Source of the DNA: Oscillospiraceae bacterium | Lineage (GTDB): Bacteria > Bacillota > Clostridia > Oscillospirales > Ruminococcaceae | Direction of reading: 5' to 3' | Assembly: GCA_900768245.1 (NCBI GenBank) | Contig: CAAGCE010000158.1 | Coordinates: 1-25,816 of the forward strand | DNA: 25,816 nucleotides | Program-made: the position numbers and the translations under genes | The notes under the pieces: generated by a model | What the model saw: only the letters and a program-made list of their open reading frames with translations | What the model was told of the DNA's origin: nothing | Database searches by the model: none | Shown here: piece after piece, positions 14,098-22,453 of the stretch | Layout: every line of letters starts with the position of its first letter | Numbering within the stretch: the first letter of the stretch is position 1

Positions 14098-14928
14098 ATG
14101 TCTGAAAACAAAAGCGGGATAAAGTTCCTTTTAGTCCTTGCGGCAATAGCTGCCCTGATAATTCTTGCGAATTTTATAAAAAAGTCTGTCAGGGAATATG
14201 AATTAAAGACCGACTACAACACGGCAATACAGCTTATTGAGGACGGAAATTACAGCGATGCTGAATATAAGCTTTATGCTTTGGGTGATTATGAGGACAG
14301 CAAAGTTCTTACTAATTATGCAGGTTATATGCGCTCTAAATCCAATATTTACAGTGCGCATCACTATATGTCTTATATTCCTAAAGGCTATAACGGCGTT
14401 TTTGCGGACGAAATTGCTGAGGAACGCAAAATTATCAATGAAAGATATGATGAATATCTTAAACAGTTGGAGGAGGAAGAAAAGAAGGCTGAGGAAGAAC
14501 GTGAAAAGCTGAGAGCGAGTTATGCCCATAAGATCCCTGAGGTCGGTATGGACAGGGAGTTTATTAACGATACGCTTATAGGAAAATGCGGCAAAACTTT
14601 TGATTATATAGATTATGAAAACGGTAAAAAGGTGAATTTTTACCGTTATACATGGTTTTCGGACGATAAAAGCGACATCGTTTTTGTAGCAGAGTTCAGA
14701 GAAAATCGTTGTATTTCAGCTGAAAAATACTATTCAACGGTCTATTGGCGCGGCGATATACCGAATTTCAGCGCAAAACGCTATAAACCTGTGACCACTC
14801 CAAAATACCGTGAGGATCGTTATGGTGCATTGGATTATAGTAGTCCTGAGGATTTTTATTATGATAATTATGACTATTTTGCTGGTTATGAGGATGCAGA
14901 GGATTATTATAATGATATATGGGGATAA
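14098..14928 (+). CDS. Membrane-anchored protein with TPR-like repeat and acidic tail (paralog B)
   Basis: A 276-residue protein built like paralog A at 12219-13064. It has one N-terminal membrane helix (about 9-27), a TPR-like unit at 40-72 (YNTAIQLIEDGNYSDAEYKL..LGDYEDS), and a charged helix rich in Glu/Lys/Arg (about 115-145). The domain with VGMDREFINDTLIGKCG and VFVAEFRENRCISAEK follows, then an acidic Tyr-rich tail ending in DIWG. Shared strings with paralog A include FADEIA, RASYA, VFVAEFR and PEDFYYDNYD. AGGTGG precedes the ATG. Unlike paralog A, no EF-hand gene precedes it. Function unknown. A scaffolding or sensing role at the membrane is only a guess. Confidence 0.8.
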   Translation: MSENKSGIKFLLVLAAIAALIILANFIKKSVREYELKTDYNTAIQLIEDGNYSDAEYKLYALGDYEDSKVLTNYAGYMRSKSNIYSAHHYMSYIPKGYNGVFADEIAEERKIINERYDEYLKQLEEEEKKAEEEREKLRASYAHKIPEVGMDREFINDTLIGKCGKTFDYIDYENGKKVNFYRYTWFSDDKSDIVFVAEFRENRCISAEKYYSTVYWRGDIPNFSAKRYKPVTTPKYREDRYGALDYSSPEDFYYDNYDYFAGYEDAEDYYNDIWG

Positions 14929-14960
14929 AAATCAGTATTCTGCATTTTTGTTTTCTATTA

Positions 14961-15010
14961 GGACGGCGGTTTGAGGTTAACTGTGAACTATAAAATTGTG
15001 TTCCGCCGCC
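14961..15010. repeat. 50-bp GC-rich hairpin repeat, copy 1
   Basis: It starts GGACGGCGGTTTGAGGTT and ends GTGTTCCGCCGCC, and the ends can pair (GGCGG/CCGCC). A copy at 25683-25732 matches at 42 of 50 positions by my alignment. Confidence 0.8.
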
Positions 15011-15011
15011 A

Positions 15012-15050
15012 AATTATAAAAAAGGAACTGTTGCAATGAACAGCTCCTTT
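15012..15050 (-). terminator. Intrinsic terminator of the radC-uvrB-uvrA operon
   Basis: AAAGGAGCTGTT and AACAGTTCCTTT pair on the minus strand (15050-15021) with one mismatch, followed by TTTATAATTT. It lies four bases after the uvrA stop codon. Confidence 0.85.
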
Positions 15051-15054
15051 ATTT

Positions 15055-17883
15055 TTATTTATCCAGCATTTTTTTCAGATACTGACCCGTGTAGGACTGC
15101 TTGCAGGCAGCAATATCCTCGGGAGTGCCGCATTTTACTATTGTGCCGCCCTTGTCGCCGCCCTCAGGTCCAAGGTCAACAATATAGTCGGCGGTCTTTA
15201 TCACGTCAAGATTATGCTCAATGACAAGAACCGTATTGCCTGTATCGACAAGCTTCATAAGGACGTCGATAAGCTTGTGAACGTCGGCTGTGTGAAGTCC
15301 CGTTGTCGGCTCGTCAAGAATGTAGATAGTTCTGCCCGTTGCACGTTTTGAAAGCTCCGTCGCAAGCTTTACACGCTGCGCTTCACCGCCCGAAAGGGTC
15401 GTTGCGGGCTGACCTATTTTGATATAGCCAAGTCCGACTTCCTGAAGTGTTTTCAGCTTTCTTGATATTTTCGGCATATTGGCAAAGAACTCAACGCCCT
15501 CGTCAACAGTCATTTCAAGCACGTCATATATTGATTTGCCCTTATAGTGTATCTCCAATGTTTCACGGTTGTAGCGGTGTCCCTTGCAGACCTCGCAGGG
15601 AACGTAAACATCGGGGAGAAAGTGCATTTCAATTTTGATGATGCCGTCGCCCTCACAGGCTTCGCAGCGTCCGCCTTTTATGTTGAAGGAAAATCTTCCT
15701 GCACCGTAGCCCTTCATTTTTGCATCGTTCGTTGATGCGAAAAGCTCACGAATATCTGTGAAAACACCTGTGTATGTTGCAGGGTTTGAACGTGGGGTGC
15801 GTCCGATAGGTGACTGGTCGATGGCAATTACCTTGTCGAGATTTTCTATGCCCTCAAAATCTCTGAATTTGCCCGGACGTACCTTTGCACGGTTCAGTTT
15901 GCCTGCAAGATGCTTGTAGATTATCTCATTTACAAGTGATGATTTTCCCGAACCCGAAACACCCGTTATGCAGGTGAAAACTCCAAGCGGTATCTCAACA
16001 TCAACATTTTTCAGGTTATGCTCGCTTGCTCCTATGACTTTTATAAAGCTGCCGTTTCCTTTTCGTCTTGTTGTCGGAACGGGGATAGAGCGTTTGCCGC
16101 TGAGATACTGTCCCGTTATGGAGCGTTCGCATTTTTCAATGTCCTCAACAGTACCCGTTGCAACTATCTCGCCGCCGTGTACACCCGCATACGGGCCAAC
16201 GTCAACAATGTAATCCGCAGCTCGCATTGTGTCCTCATCGTGCTCAACTACAATAAGAGTGTTTCCAAGGTCACGCAGACGCTTCAAAGTGCCGATAAGC
16301 TTGTCATTGTCACGCTGATGAAGTCCGATAGACGGTTCATCGAGAATATAAAGCACTCCCACAAGTGACGAACCTATCTGCGTTGCAAGACGTATACGCT
16401 GACTTTCACCGCCGCTCAGCGTTCCTGCCGAACGTGACAGTGTGAGGTATTCCAGACCCACGCTCTGCAAAAATCCAAGACGGTCGTTTATCTCTTTTAC
16501 TATTCGTTCAGCTATGAATTTTTCACGCTCGGTAAGTTCAAGCGACTTGAAGAAGCTGTAGCAGTCGGTAACGGAAAGGTCGGTCAGTTCGGCAATGTTT
16601 TTTCCGCCTACCGTTACTGCAAGGCTTTCCTTTTTCAGCCTTTTTCCGTGGCAGTCAGGGCAAAGCTCGTCGGACATACACTGCTCGATCTCTTCACGGC
16701 TGTATTCGGAGTTTGTATCGTGATAGCGGCGTTCCATATTCTTGATTATGCCCTCAAAAGGCTTGTAAAAAATACCGCCGCCGTATTCCTTTGCACGGAT
16801 AAGCTTCAGTTCACGGTCGCCTGTGCCGTAAAGAAAAACGTTGATAGCTTCTTTCGGCAGGTCCTTGACGGGAGTGTCAAGGGAAATTCCGTAGGCTTCC
16901 GCAATTGCGTTGTAGTACATCATTGCAAAGGAGCTTTCGTCCAGAGTGTTCCAGCCCATAGCCTTTATAGCACCCTGTCTTATGGAAAGATCCTTATTCG
17001 GAATAACAAGCTCAGGATCGATTTTCCTGAAAACACCAAGACCCGTACATTTTTCGCAGGCACCGAACGGATTGTTGAATGAGAACATCCTCGGCGACAG
17101 CTCTTCAATGGAGATGTTATGCTCAGGGCAGGCGTAATTCTGTGAGAACAGCATTTCCTTGCCGTCGATAACGTCAACGACAGTTATTCCGCCTGAAATT
17201 GATGACGCTGTTTCAATGCTGTCGGTAAGTCGTGAGGTTATGCCGTCCTTGATTACAAGTCGGTCTATTACGATCTCAATGTTATGCTTTTTGTTTTTTT
17301 CAAGCTTTATTTCTTCCGAGAGATCGTAAATAATTCCGTCGCAGCGTACACGGACATAGCCTGATCTTCTTGCACGGTCAAGCTCCTTGACGTGTTCGCC
17401 CTTGCGTCCTCTTATGACAGGGGCAAGTATCTGTATTTTCGTACCCTGCGGAAGGGCAAGTACGCTGTCAACTACCTGGTCGATGGTCTGCTGCTTTATC
17501 TCACGTCCGCAGACAGGGCAGTGCGGAATGCCTATTCTTGCATAAAGCAGACGGAGGTAGTCGTAAATTTCTGTAACTGTGCCGACGGTTGAACGGGGGT
17601 TCTTTGATGTGGTTTTCTGGTCAATGGAGATGGCTGGGGAAAGTCCCTCAATGCTGTCAACATCAGGCTTTTCCATCTGACCGAGGAACATTCTCGCATA
17701 TGATGAAAGGCTTTCAACATAGCGTCGCTGACCGTCTGCATATATCGTGTCAAAAGCAAGAGATGATTTTCCCGAGCCTGAAAGTCCCGTCATAACAACA
17801 AGCTTGTCACGGGGAATTTCAAGGTCAACGTTTTTCAGATTATGTTCTCTTGCACCTTTTATAATTATCTTGTCTATGGGCAT
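15055..17883 (-). CDS. uvrA: Excinuclease ABC subunit A
   Basis: This 942-residue ATPase finds DNA lesions and loads UvrB in nucleotide excision repair. Both ABC units are complete: the first has Walker A GLSGSGKSS, signature LSGGESQR and YILDEPSIGLH; the second has GVSGSGKSS, LSGGEAQR and YILDEPTTGLH. Zinc-binding cysteines are present in CPVCG, CEKCTGLG, CPDCHGKR, and the C-terminal module CEACEGDG with CEVCKGHR. Length is normal for the family. The ATG at 17883 (MPIDKIIIKGAREHNLKN) is preferred because GAGAGGA precedes it; an in-frame TTG 18 bases earlier overlaps the upstream stop. It is the last gene of the operon, 14 bp after the GyrI-like gene. Confidence 0.97.
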   Translation of the reverse strand: MPIDKIIIKGAREHNLKNVDLEIPRDKLVVMTGLSGSGKSSLAFDTIYADGQRRYVESLSSYARMFLGQMEKPDVDSIEGLSPAISIDQKTTSKNPRSTVGTVTEIYDYLRLLYARIGIPHCPVCGREIKQQTIDQVVDSVLALPQGTKIQILAPVIRGRKGEHVKELDRARRSGYVRVRCDGIIYDLSEEIKLEKNKKHNIEIVIDRLVIKDGITSRLTDSIETASSISGGITVVDVIDGKEMLFSQNYACPEHNISIEELSPRMFSFNNPFGACEKCTGLGVFRKIDPELVIPNKDLSIRQGAIKAMGWNTLDESSFAMMYYNAIAEAYGISLDTPVKDLPKEAINVFLYGTGDRELKLIRAKEYGGGIFYKPFEGIIKNMERRYHDTNSEYSREEIEQCMSDELCPDCHGKRLKKESLAVTVGGKNIAELTDLSVTDCYSFFKSLELTEREKFIAERIVKEINDRLGFLQSVGLEYLTLSRSAGTLSGGESQRIRLATQIGSSLVGVLYILDEPSIGLHQRDNDKLIGTLKRLRDLGNTLIVVEHDEDTMRAADYIVDVGPYAGVHGGEIVATGTVEDIEKCERSITGQYLSGKRSIPVPTTRRKGNGSFIKVIGASEHNLKNVDVEIPLGVFTCITGVSGSGKSSLVNEIIYKHLAGKLNRAKVRPGKFRDFEGIENLDKVIAIDQSPIGRTPRSNPATYTGVFTDIRELFASTNDAKMKGYGAGRFSFNIKGGRCEACEGDGIIKIEMHFLPDVYVPCEVCKGHRYNRETLEIHYKGKSIYDVLEMTVDEGVEFFANMPKISRKLKTLQEVGLGYIKIGQPATTLSGGEAQRVKLATELSKRATGRTIYILDEPTTGLHTADVHKLIDVLMKLVDTGNTVLVIEHNLDVIKTADYIVDLGPEGGDKGGTIVKCGTPEDIAACKQSYTGQYLKKMLDK

Positions 17884-17897
17884 TTTGAGTTTTCCTC

Positions 17898-18533
17898 TCA
17901 ATCTGTATTTTTTATCGGATGTCTGATAACGGTTTTTAACTTTTCCGTGGCGGTTTTGTTCGGATCTGAAATATATATTTCATGATGAAGCCGATTTGGG
18001 TTTATATCATTTTCATATCCTTTTTCCATTATAAAACTGTTCATAATTTCAACCGACTTGGGCTCATTGTCATAAGAACCAATATGCATCATCTGCACAC
18101 AAAGTCCCTCTTCGACAGTAAGAAATTCGGCAGATGAGCAGTCAAGCTTCTTTTTTGATGAAGCTTCTGCAACTGCCCATTTGAAGTCATATATTGTGAC
18201 AAAATCAGGCAGGCGAATGACGGAAATCCAGTTGAATGAGCTTTTGTCGGAAAAATTAATTATATCGTTATAACTTTGCTGCCAAAAACCTTCGAGCGGC
18301 GGAACAACATATTCAAAAAAACCATCAATTTTATGTGTGCCCTTATAGCTCATTTTTATTGTATAAGCAATTGCATATAAAATACTGATTGCTTTTTTAT
18401 ATGCACCGTCCTTTTCATTTGGGTCACCTTGACCACGAACAGCAATATAATTCATTTTCGGAATTTTGATTATTTCAGGTTTGTTTTTAGGCATATAAAA
18501 CTCTTTATATTCTTTTTTGAAATCAAAAGCCAT
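17898..18533 (-). CDS. GyrI-like small-molecule-binding protein
   Basis: A 211-residue soluble protein starting MAFDFKKEYKEFY, with the family segments YIAVRGQGDPN, a Tyr-rich IAYTIKMSYKG, then FFEYVVPPLEGFW, and C-terminal NRLHHEIYISDP. These mark the stand-alone GyrI-like/SHS2 family (PF06445-type fold, relatives of Lin2189 and SAV2435). Members have been reported to hydrolyse the cyclopropane of DNA-alkylating natural products of the CC-1065/yatakemycin type. Its position between uvrB and uvrA, starting 4 bp after uvrB and ending 14 bp before uvrA, fits a job in destroying DNA-damaging compounds. Activity in this protein is inferred, and ligand sensing is the alternative. Confidence 0.85.
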   Translation of the reverse strand: MAFDFKKEYKEFYMPKNKPEIIKIPKMNYIAVRGQGDPNEKDGAYKKAISILYAIAYTIKMSYKGTHKIDGFFEYVVPPLEGFWQQSYNDIINFSDKSSFNWISVIRLPDFVTIYDFKWAVAEASSKKKLDCSSAEFLTVEEGLCVQMMHIGSYDNEPKSVEIMNSFIMEKGYENDINPNRLHHEIYISDPNKTATEKLKTVIRHPIKNTD

Positions 18534-18537
18534 TTTA

Positions 18538-20511
18538 TTACTTCTTTCCTTTCAGCTCATTTATCTTGTCACGGAGATAAGCTGCGTGTTCAAATTCCAG
18601 TATCTTTGCAGCGTTTTTCATTTCTTCCGTAAGCTTTTCAATAAGAGCCTGTTTTTCGGCAGCGGACATCTGCTTCTGTTTGCTCTTTGCAGTCTTGCTG
18701 TCGGTTTCCACCTTTGTGGATATTTCGATAACGTCACGGACTTCTTTTATGATAGTTTTAGGCTTGATGCCGTGCTTTTCGTTGTAGTCCATCTGTATTT
18801 TGCGGCGGCGTTCGGTTTCTGTGATCGCTCTTTCCATTGACCTTGTAACAGAGTCGGCATACATTATTACCTTGCCTTCAGCGTTTCTTGCGGCACGTCC
18901 GATTGTCTGGATAAGTGAGCTTTCGGAACGCAGGAAGCCTTCCTTGTCGGCGTCAAGTATGGCAACAAGCGATACCTCAGGAATATCAAGTCCCTCACGG
19001 AGAAGATTTATTCCCACAAGCACATCAAATTCGCCAAGTCTAAGGTCACGGATTATCTCCATTCGCTCTATGGTGTCAATGTCATAGTGCATATAACGAA
19101 CCTTGATATTCATTTTTTCAAAGTAGGCAGTAAGATCTTCCGCCATTTTCTTTGTGAGTGTCGTAACAAGCACACGCTCATTCTTTTCAACACGCTCATT
19201 TATTTCAAAGAGCAGATCTTCGATTTGTCCCTGAACAGGCTTTACGATTATTTCAGGGTCAACAAGTCCTGTCGGACGGATTACCTGCTCAACTATCTGT
19301 TCCGACTTTTCACGCTCAAATTCGCCCGGTGTAGCCGAAACGAAAATAGCCTGATTTATCTTGTCATAAAATTCATCAAAATTAAGAGGTCGGTTGTCAT
19401 AGGCTGACGGCAGACGGAAACCGTAGTCGATAAGTGTTTTCTTGCGTCCTCTGTCGCCTGCACTCATACCTCTTATCTGCGGCAGGGAAACGTGGCTCTC
19501 GTCAACAAAAAGAAGAAAATCCTTGGGAAAGTGGTCAAGAAGTGTATACGGTATACTGCCCGGAGCACGTCCCGCAAGAATACGGGAATAGTTTTCAATG
19601 CCCTTGCAGAAACCTATTTCTTCAAGCATTTCAATGTCATATTTGGTACGCTGTTCTATTCGCTGAGCCTCAATAAGCATATCATTATCCTTGAAATACT
19701 TTACACGCTCGTCAAGCTCTTTTTCTATTTCCGAGATAGCACCCTGCATTTTATCACGGGATATAACATAGTGCGATGCAGGATAAATAGCCGTATGGGA
19801 AAGCTCCGCAATGACCTTTCCCGTAAGGGCAACGATCTCTGTTATGCGTTCAACCTCATCACCGAAAAATTCAACTCTAACAGCCTTGTCGGTAGAGCCT
19901 GCGGGGAAGATCTCAACAACATCTCCTCTGACACGGAATTTGTTTCTTATGAAATTGACGTCGTTTCGCTCATACTGTATTGATACCAGCTTTGCAAGAA
20001 GCTCATCACGGGAAAGCTCCATACCCTTTCTTATGGAAATTACCATTGTACGGTAATCGATAGGTGAGCCGAGGGAGTATATGCAGGAAACAGATGCGAC
20101 GATTATAACATCTCTTCTTTCCGCCAGCGCAAGTGTTGCCGAGTGGCGGAGCTTGTCTATCTCATCATTGATAGCCGAGTCCTTTTCAATGTAGCTGTCC
20201 GTTGACGGCACATAGGCTTCAGGCTGATAATAGTCATAATACGAAACGAAATACTCAACGGCGTTATCGGGGAAAAATTCACGAAATTCCGAGCATAGCT
20301 GCGCCGCAAGGGTCTTATTGTGTGCAAAAATGAGAGCAGGTCTGTTAAGCTGAGCAATAACATTTGCCATAGTGAAGGTCTTGCCAGAACCCGTAACGCC
20401 GAGCAGGGTCTGTTCCTTATAGCCGTTTTTTACGCCCTCAACAAGCTTTGCAATAGCTTCGGGCTGATCTCCCGACGGAGTATAATCCGAAACAAGTTTA
20501 AATCTGTCCAT
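18538..20511 (-). CDS. uvrB: Excinuclease ABC subunit B
   Basis: A 657-residue helicase-like protein that verifies damage and recruits UvrC. Visible are Walker A GVTGSGKT (residues 38-45), the DNA-clamping beta-hairpin segment SYYDYYQPEAYVP, the DESH motif in FVDESHVSLPQ, ATPGEFE, the helicase motifs GINLLREGLDIPEV and QTIGRAARN, and a C-terminal UVR domain (AAKILEFEHAAYLRDKI) for UvrC contact. Length and motifs are complete. The ATG at 20511 follows AAAGGAAA and lies 12 bp after radC. Its 3' end carries the ribosome binding site (AAAGGAAAG) of the GyrI-like gene. uvrC is not in the window. Confidence 0.97.
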   Translation of the reverse strand: MDRFKLVSDYTPSGDQPEAIAKLVEGVKNGYKEQTLLGVTGSGKTFTMANVIAQLNRPALIFAHNKTLAAQLCSEFREFFPDNAVEYFVSYYDYYQPEAYVPSTDSYIEKDSAINDEIDKLRHSATLALAERRDVIIVASVSCIYSLGSPIDYRTMVISIRKGMELSRDELLAKLVSIQYERNDVNFIRNKFRVRGDVVEIFPAGSTDKAVRVEFFGDEVERITEIVALTGKVIAELSHTAIYPASHYVISRDKMQGAISEIEKELDERVKYFKDNDMLIEAQRIEQRTKYDIEMLEEIGFCKGIENYSRILAGRAPGSIPYTLLDHFPKDFLLFVDESHVSLPQIRGMSAGDRGRKKTLIDYGFRLPSAYDNRPLNFDEFYDKINQAIFVSATPGEFEREKSEQIVEQVIRPTGLVDPEIIVKPVQGQIEDLLFEINERVEKNERVLVTTLTKKMAEDLTAYFEKMNIKVRYMHYDIDTIERMEIIRDLRLGEFDVLVGINLLREGLDIPEVSLVAILDADKEGFLRSESSLIQTIGRAARNAEGKVIMYADSVTRSMERAITETERRRKIQMDYNEKHGIKPKTIIKEVRDVIEISTKVETDSKTAKSKQKQMSAAEKQALIEKLTEEMKNAAKILEFEHAAYLRDKINELKGKK

Positions 20512-20523
20512 ATTAATTTTCCT

Positions 20524-21216
20524 TTAATCAAACACGTTTATAAGTGCGCTGTCACGCATTGAAACGGCAATATTCGCCCCGACGACTATATGGTCAAGGA
20601 GATATATGCCGAGTGAGTTCATAACGCTTTTTATCTGCCTTGTGGCGAAAATATCATCTGTTGATGGAGTAGGCATACCGCCCGGGTGGTTGTGTGCAAT
20701 AGCAATGCAGGGTGACTTTGCAGCAAGTGCAGTCTCGGTTATCCTTCTTACATTGACGGGAGAAAAGGACGGTGCGCCCTCGCATATCACCGTGTTGGAA
20801 ATGAGCCGCAGATCATTGTCAAAGCAGGCTAATCGGAACTCTTCATTTGTAACTCCCACATAGCAGGACATAAAAAGGTCTATAAGCTTCCGTGTATTGT
20901 CAAATGAAAGCTTCTCCGTCCTTGATGTATAGTAGATCTGAGTGCATTTCGGTATCATTTTAAAAAGCACCGCTGTGTTCAATGATATGCCCGATACCTT
21001 TGTAAGCTCTTCGGGAGATGCGTCAAAAACGCCGCTTATGCTGCCGAACCTGTTAATCAAAGTATGTGCAAGCACATTGGTATCAATACGGGGACAGGTA
21101 TAGTAAAGCAGCATTTCAAGTATCTGATGCTGTTCAAATCCCTCAAAACCCGTTGCAAGGAAACGTTCACGCATACGTTCTCTGTGACCTGCGTGGATAT
21201 TTTTTTCGTCAGCCAT
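20524..21216 (-). CDS. radC: RadC-family JAB/MPN-domain protein
   Basis: A 230-residue protein with an N-terminal helix-hairpin-helix region (LTKVSGISLNTAVLFKMI) and a C-terminal JAB/MPN metalloprotease-like domain. The zinc site is seen as HNHPGG.PTPSTDD with the upstream Glu in TNEEFRL. RadC proteins were linked to DNA repair, but the biochemical role is still unsettled. The start ATG at 21216 follows GGAGGT. It is the first gene of an operon with uvrB, the GyrI-like gene and uvrA, which supports a DNA-damage or DNA-processing connection here. A long hairpin sits in its leader. Confidence 0.92.
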   Translation of the reverse strand: MADEKNIHAGHRERMRERFLATGFEGFEQHQILEMLLYYTCPRIDTNVLAHTLINRFGSISGVFDASPEELTKVSGISLNTAVLFKMIPKCTQIYYTSRTEKLSFDNTRKLIDLFMSCYVGVTNEEFRLACFDNDLRLISNTVICEGAPSFSPVNVRRITETALAAKSPCIAIAHNHPGGMPTPSTDDIFATRQIKSVMNSLGIYLLDHIVVGANIAVSMRDSALINVFD

Positions 21217-21233
21217 AAGTACCTCCGTAAAAG

Positions 21234-21278
21234 GAGATCTCTAAAAAGCTCCTTCTCGGCAGATTTTTAGAAAATCTC
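21234..21278 (-). promoter_or_regulatory. Stem-loop in the radC leader
   Basis: GAGAT (21234-21238) and CTAAAAA (21241-21247) pair with TTTTTAG (21264-21270) and ATCTC (21274-21278), a 12-bp stem with a small internal loop. It lies between the promoter and the ribosome binding site. There is no good T-run after it, so mRNA stability or regulation is more likely than termination. Confidence 0.5.
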
Positions 21279-21298
21279 ACAAAACAAACGTTTCTTTT

Positions 21299-21327
21299 AT
21301 TATACTACAAAAATTTTAATTTGAAAA
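21299..21327 (-). promoter_or_regulatory. Promoter of the radC-uvrB-uvrA operon
   Basis: On the minus strand TTTTCA (21327-21322), 17 nt, and a perfect TATAAT (21304-21299). I did not see a convincing LexA box (the Firmicute type is GAAC-N4-GTTC) next to it. Confidence 0.6.
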
Positions 21328-21385
21328 GATGTTTTTTAAATTTTTTTATGATATAATAAAATCATTACTTTATGGGAGAAAACAA

Positions 21386-22339
21386 ATGAAAGAATTTACA
21401 ATAAACCGCAACGACAGCGGACAGCGTGTGGATAAATTTCTGCAAAAGGCTGTGCCGAGAATGCCTCAGAGCCTTATGTACAAATATATCAGAATGAAGC
21501 GCATAAAGCTGAACGGAAAACGCTGCGAGATCTCTACCCGACTTAATGAGGGAGATGTTATGCAGCTTTATATTAACGATGAGTTTTTTGATACGGCTGC
21601 CGAAACGGAATTTCTTACAGCTCCGCCTGTTCTTAATATTGTCTATGAGGACGAAAACATTCTTCTTGTTGACAAGAAAAACGGACTTGTTGTACACGAG
21701 GACGATGAAAAGACCTCCGATACCCTTATAAACCGCATACTGCACTATCTTTACGATAAGGGCGAGTATAAGCCTGAGGAGGAAAACAGCTTTGTTCCTG
21801 CACTCTGCAACCGTCTTGACAGAAACACGGGCGGAATAGTCATAGCTGCAAAAAACGCCGAATCTCTCCGTATCTTAAATCAGAAGATAAAGGACAGAGA
21901 GCTTGAAAAGCGTTATCTTTGCATTACAGTAGGCATACCGCCCAAAAAGCACGATACAATGACTGCCTACCTTGAAAAAAATGCAGACGGCAACACAGTA
22001 AAGGTTACGGATAAAAAAACTCCCTCAAACAAAACTATCATAACCACCTATGATGTGCTTAAAACCGTCGGAAGGCTTGCGCTTGTTGAGGTAAAGCTTG
22101 AAACGGGACGCACACATCAGATAAGGGCGCATTTCGCACATATCGGCTGTCCGCTCCTCGGTGACGGCAAATACGGCATAAATCAGGTGAACCGTGAATA
22201 TAAAGTAAAGACGCAGGCTTTGTATTCGTACAAGCTGAAATTCACCTTTGCAGGTGATGATAACGGGTGTCTTGACTATCTCAACGGCAGGGAATTTACC
22301 GTAAAAGACGTGTGGTTTGAGAATAAATTCGGTCTTTAG
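21386..22339 (+). CDS. RluA-family pseudouridine synthase
   Basis: This 317-residue enzyme isomerises uridine in rRNA (or tRNA). An N-terminal S4 RNA-binding domain (about 12-60, with RVDKFLQKAVPRMP and RIKLNGKR) precedes the catalytic domain. The catalytic Asp145 lies in NRLDRNTGGIVIAAKN, and the family's ETGRTHQIRAHFAHIG motif follows. The usual HRLD reads NRLD, a variant I associate with RluC-like Firmicute proteins. The ATG at 21386 follows GGGAGAA. A longer frame back to 21329 lacks a start site and overlaps the promoter region. A TATAAT at 21353-21358 is the likely -10 box. The exact target base cannot be assigned. Confidence 0.93.
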   Translation: MKEFTINRNDSGQRVDKFLQKAVPRMPQSLMYKYIRMKRIKLNGKRCEISTRLNEGDVMQLYINDEFFDTAAETEFLTAPPVLNIVYEDENILLVDKKNGLVVHEDDEKTSDTLINRILHYLYDKGEYKPEEENSFVPALCNRLDRNTGGIVIAAKNAESLRILNQKIKDRELEKRYLCITVGIPPKKHDTMTAYLEKNADGNTVKVTDKKTPSNKTIITTYDVLKTVGRLALVEVKLETGRTHQIRAHFAHIGCPLLGDGKYGINQVNREYKVKTQALYSYKLKFTFAGDDNGCLDYLNGREFTVKDVWFENKFGL

Positions 22340-22391
22340 CAGGAATTTTTTGCATTTTACATACTTTTTAGGCAAAATTTATAAAAAACTA

Positions 22392-22421
22392 TTGCCAAGC
22401 CCCTGTTATTTGTGGTATAAT
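22392..22421 (+). promoter_or_regulatory. Promoter of the PHP-domain gene
   Basis: TTGCCA (22392-22397), an 18-nt spacer and a perfect TATAAT (22416-22421). Confidence 0.7.
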
Positions 22422-22453
22422 TAACTTCAATAATTTACAGAGGAGATGAAGAT

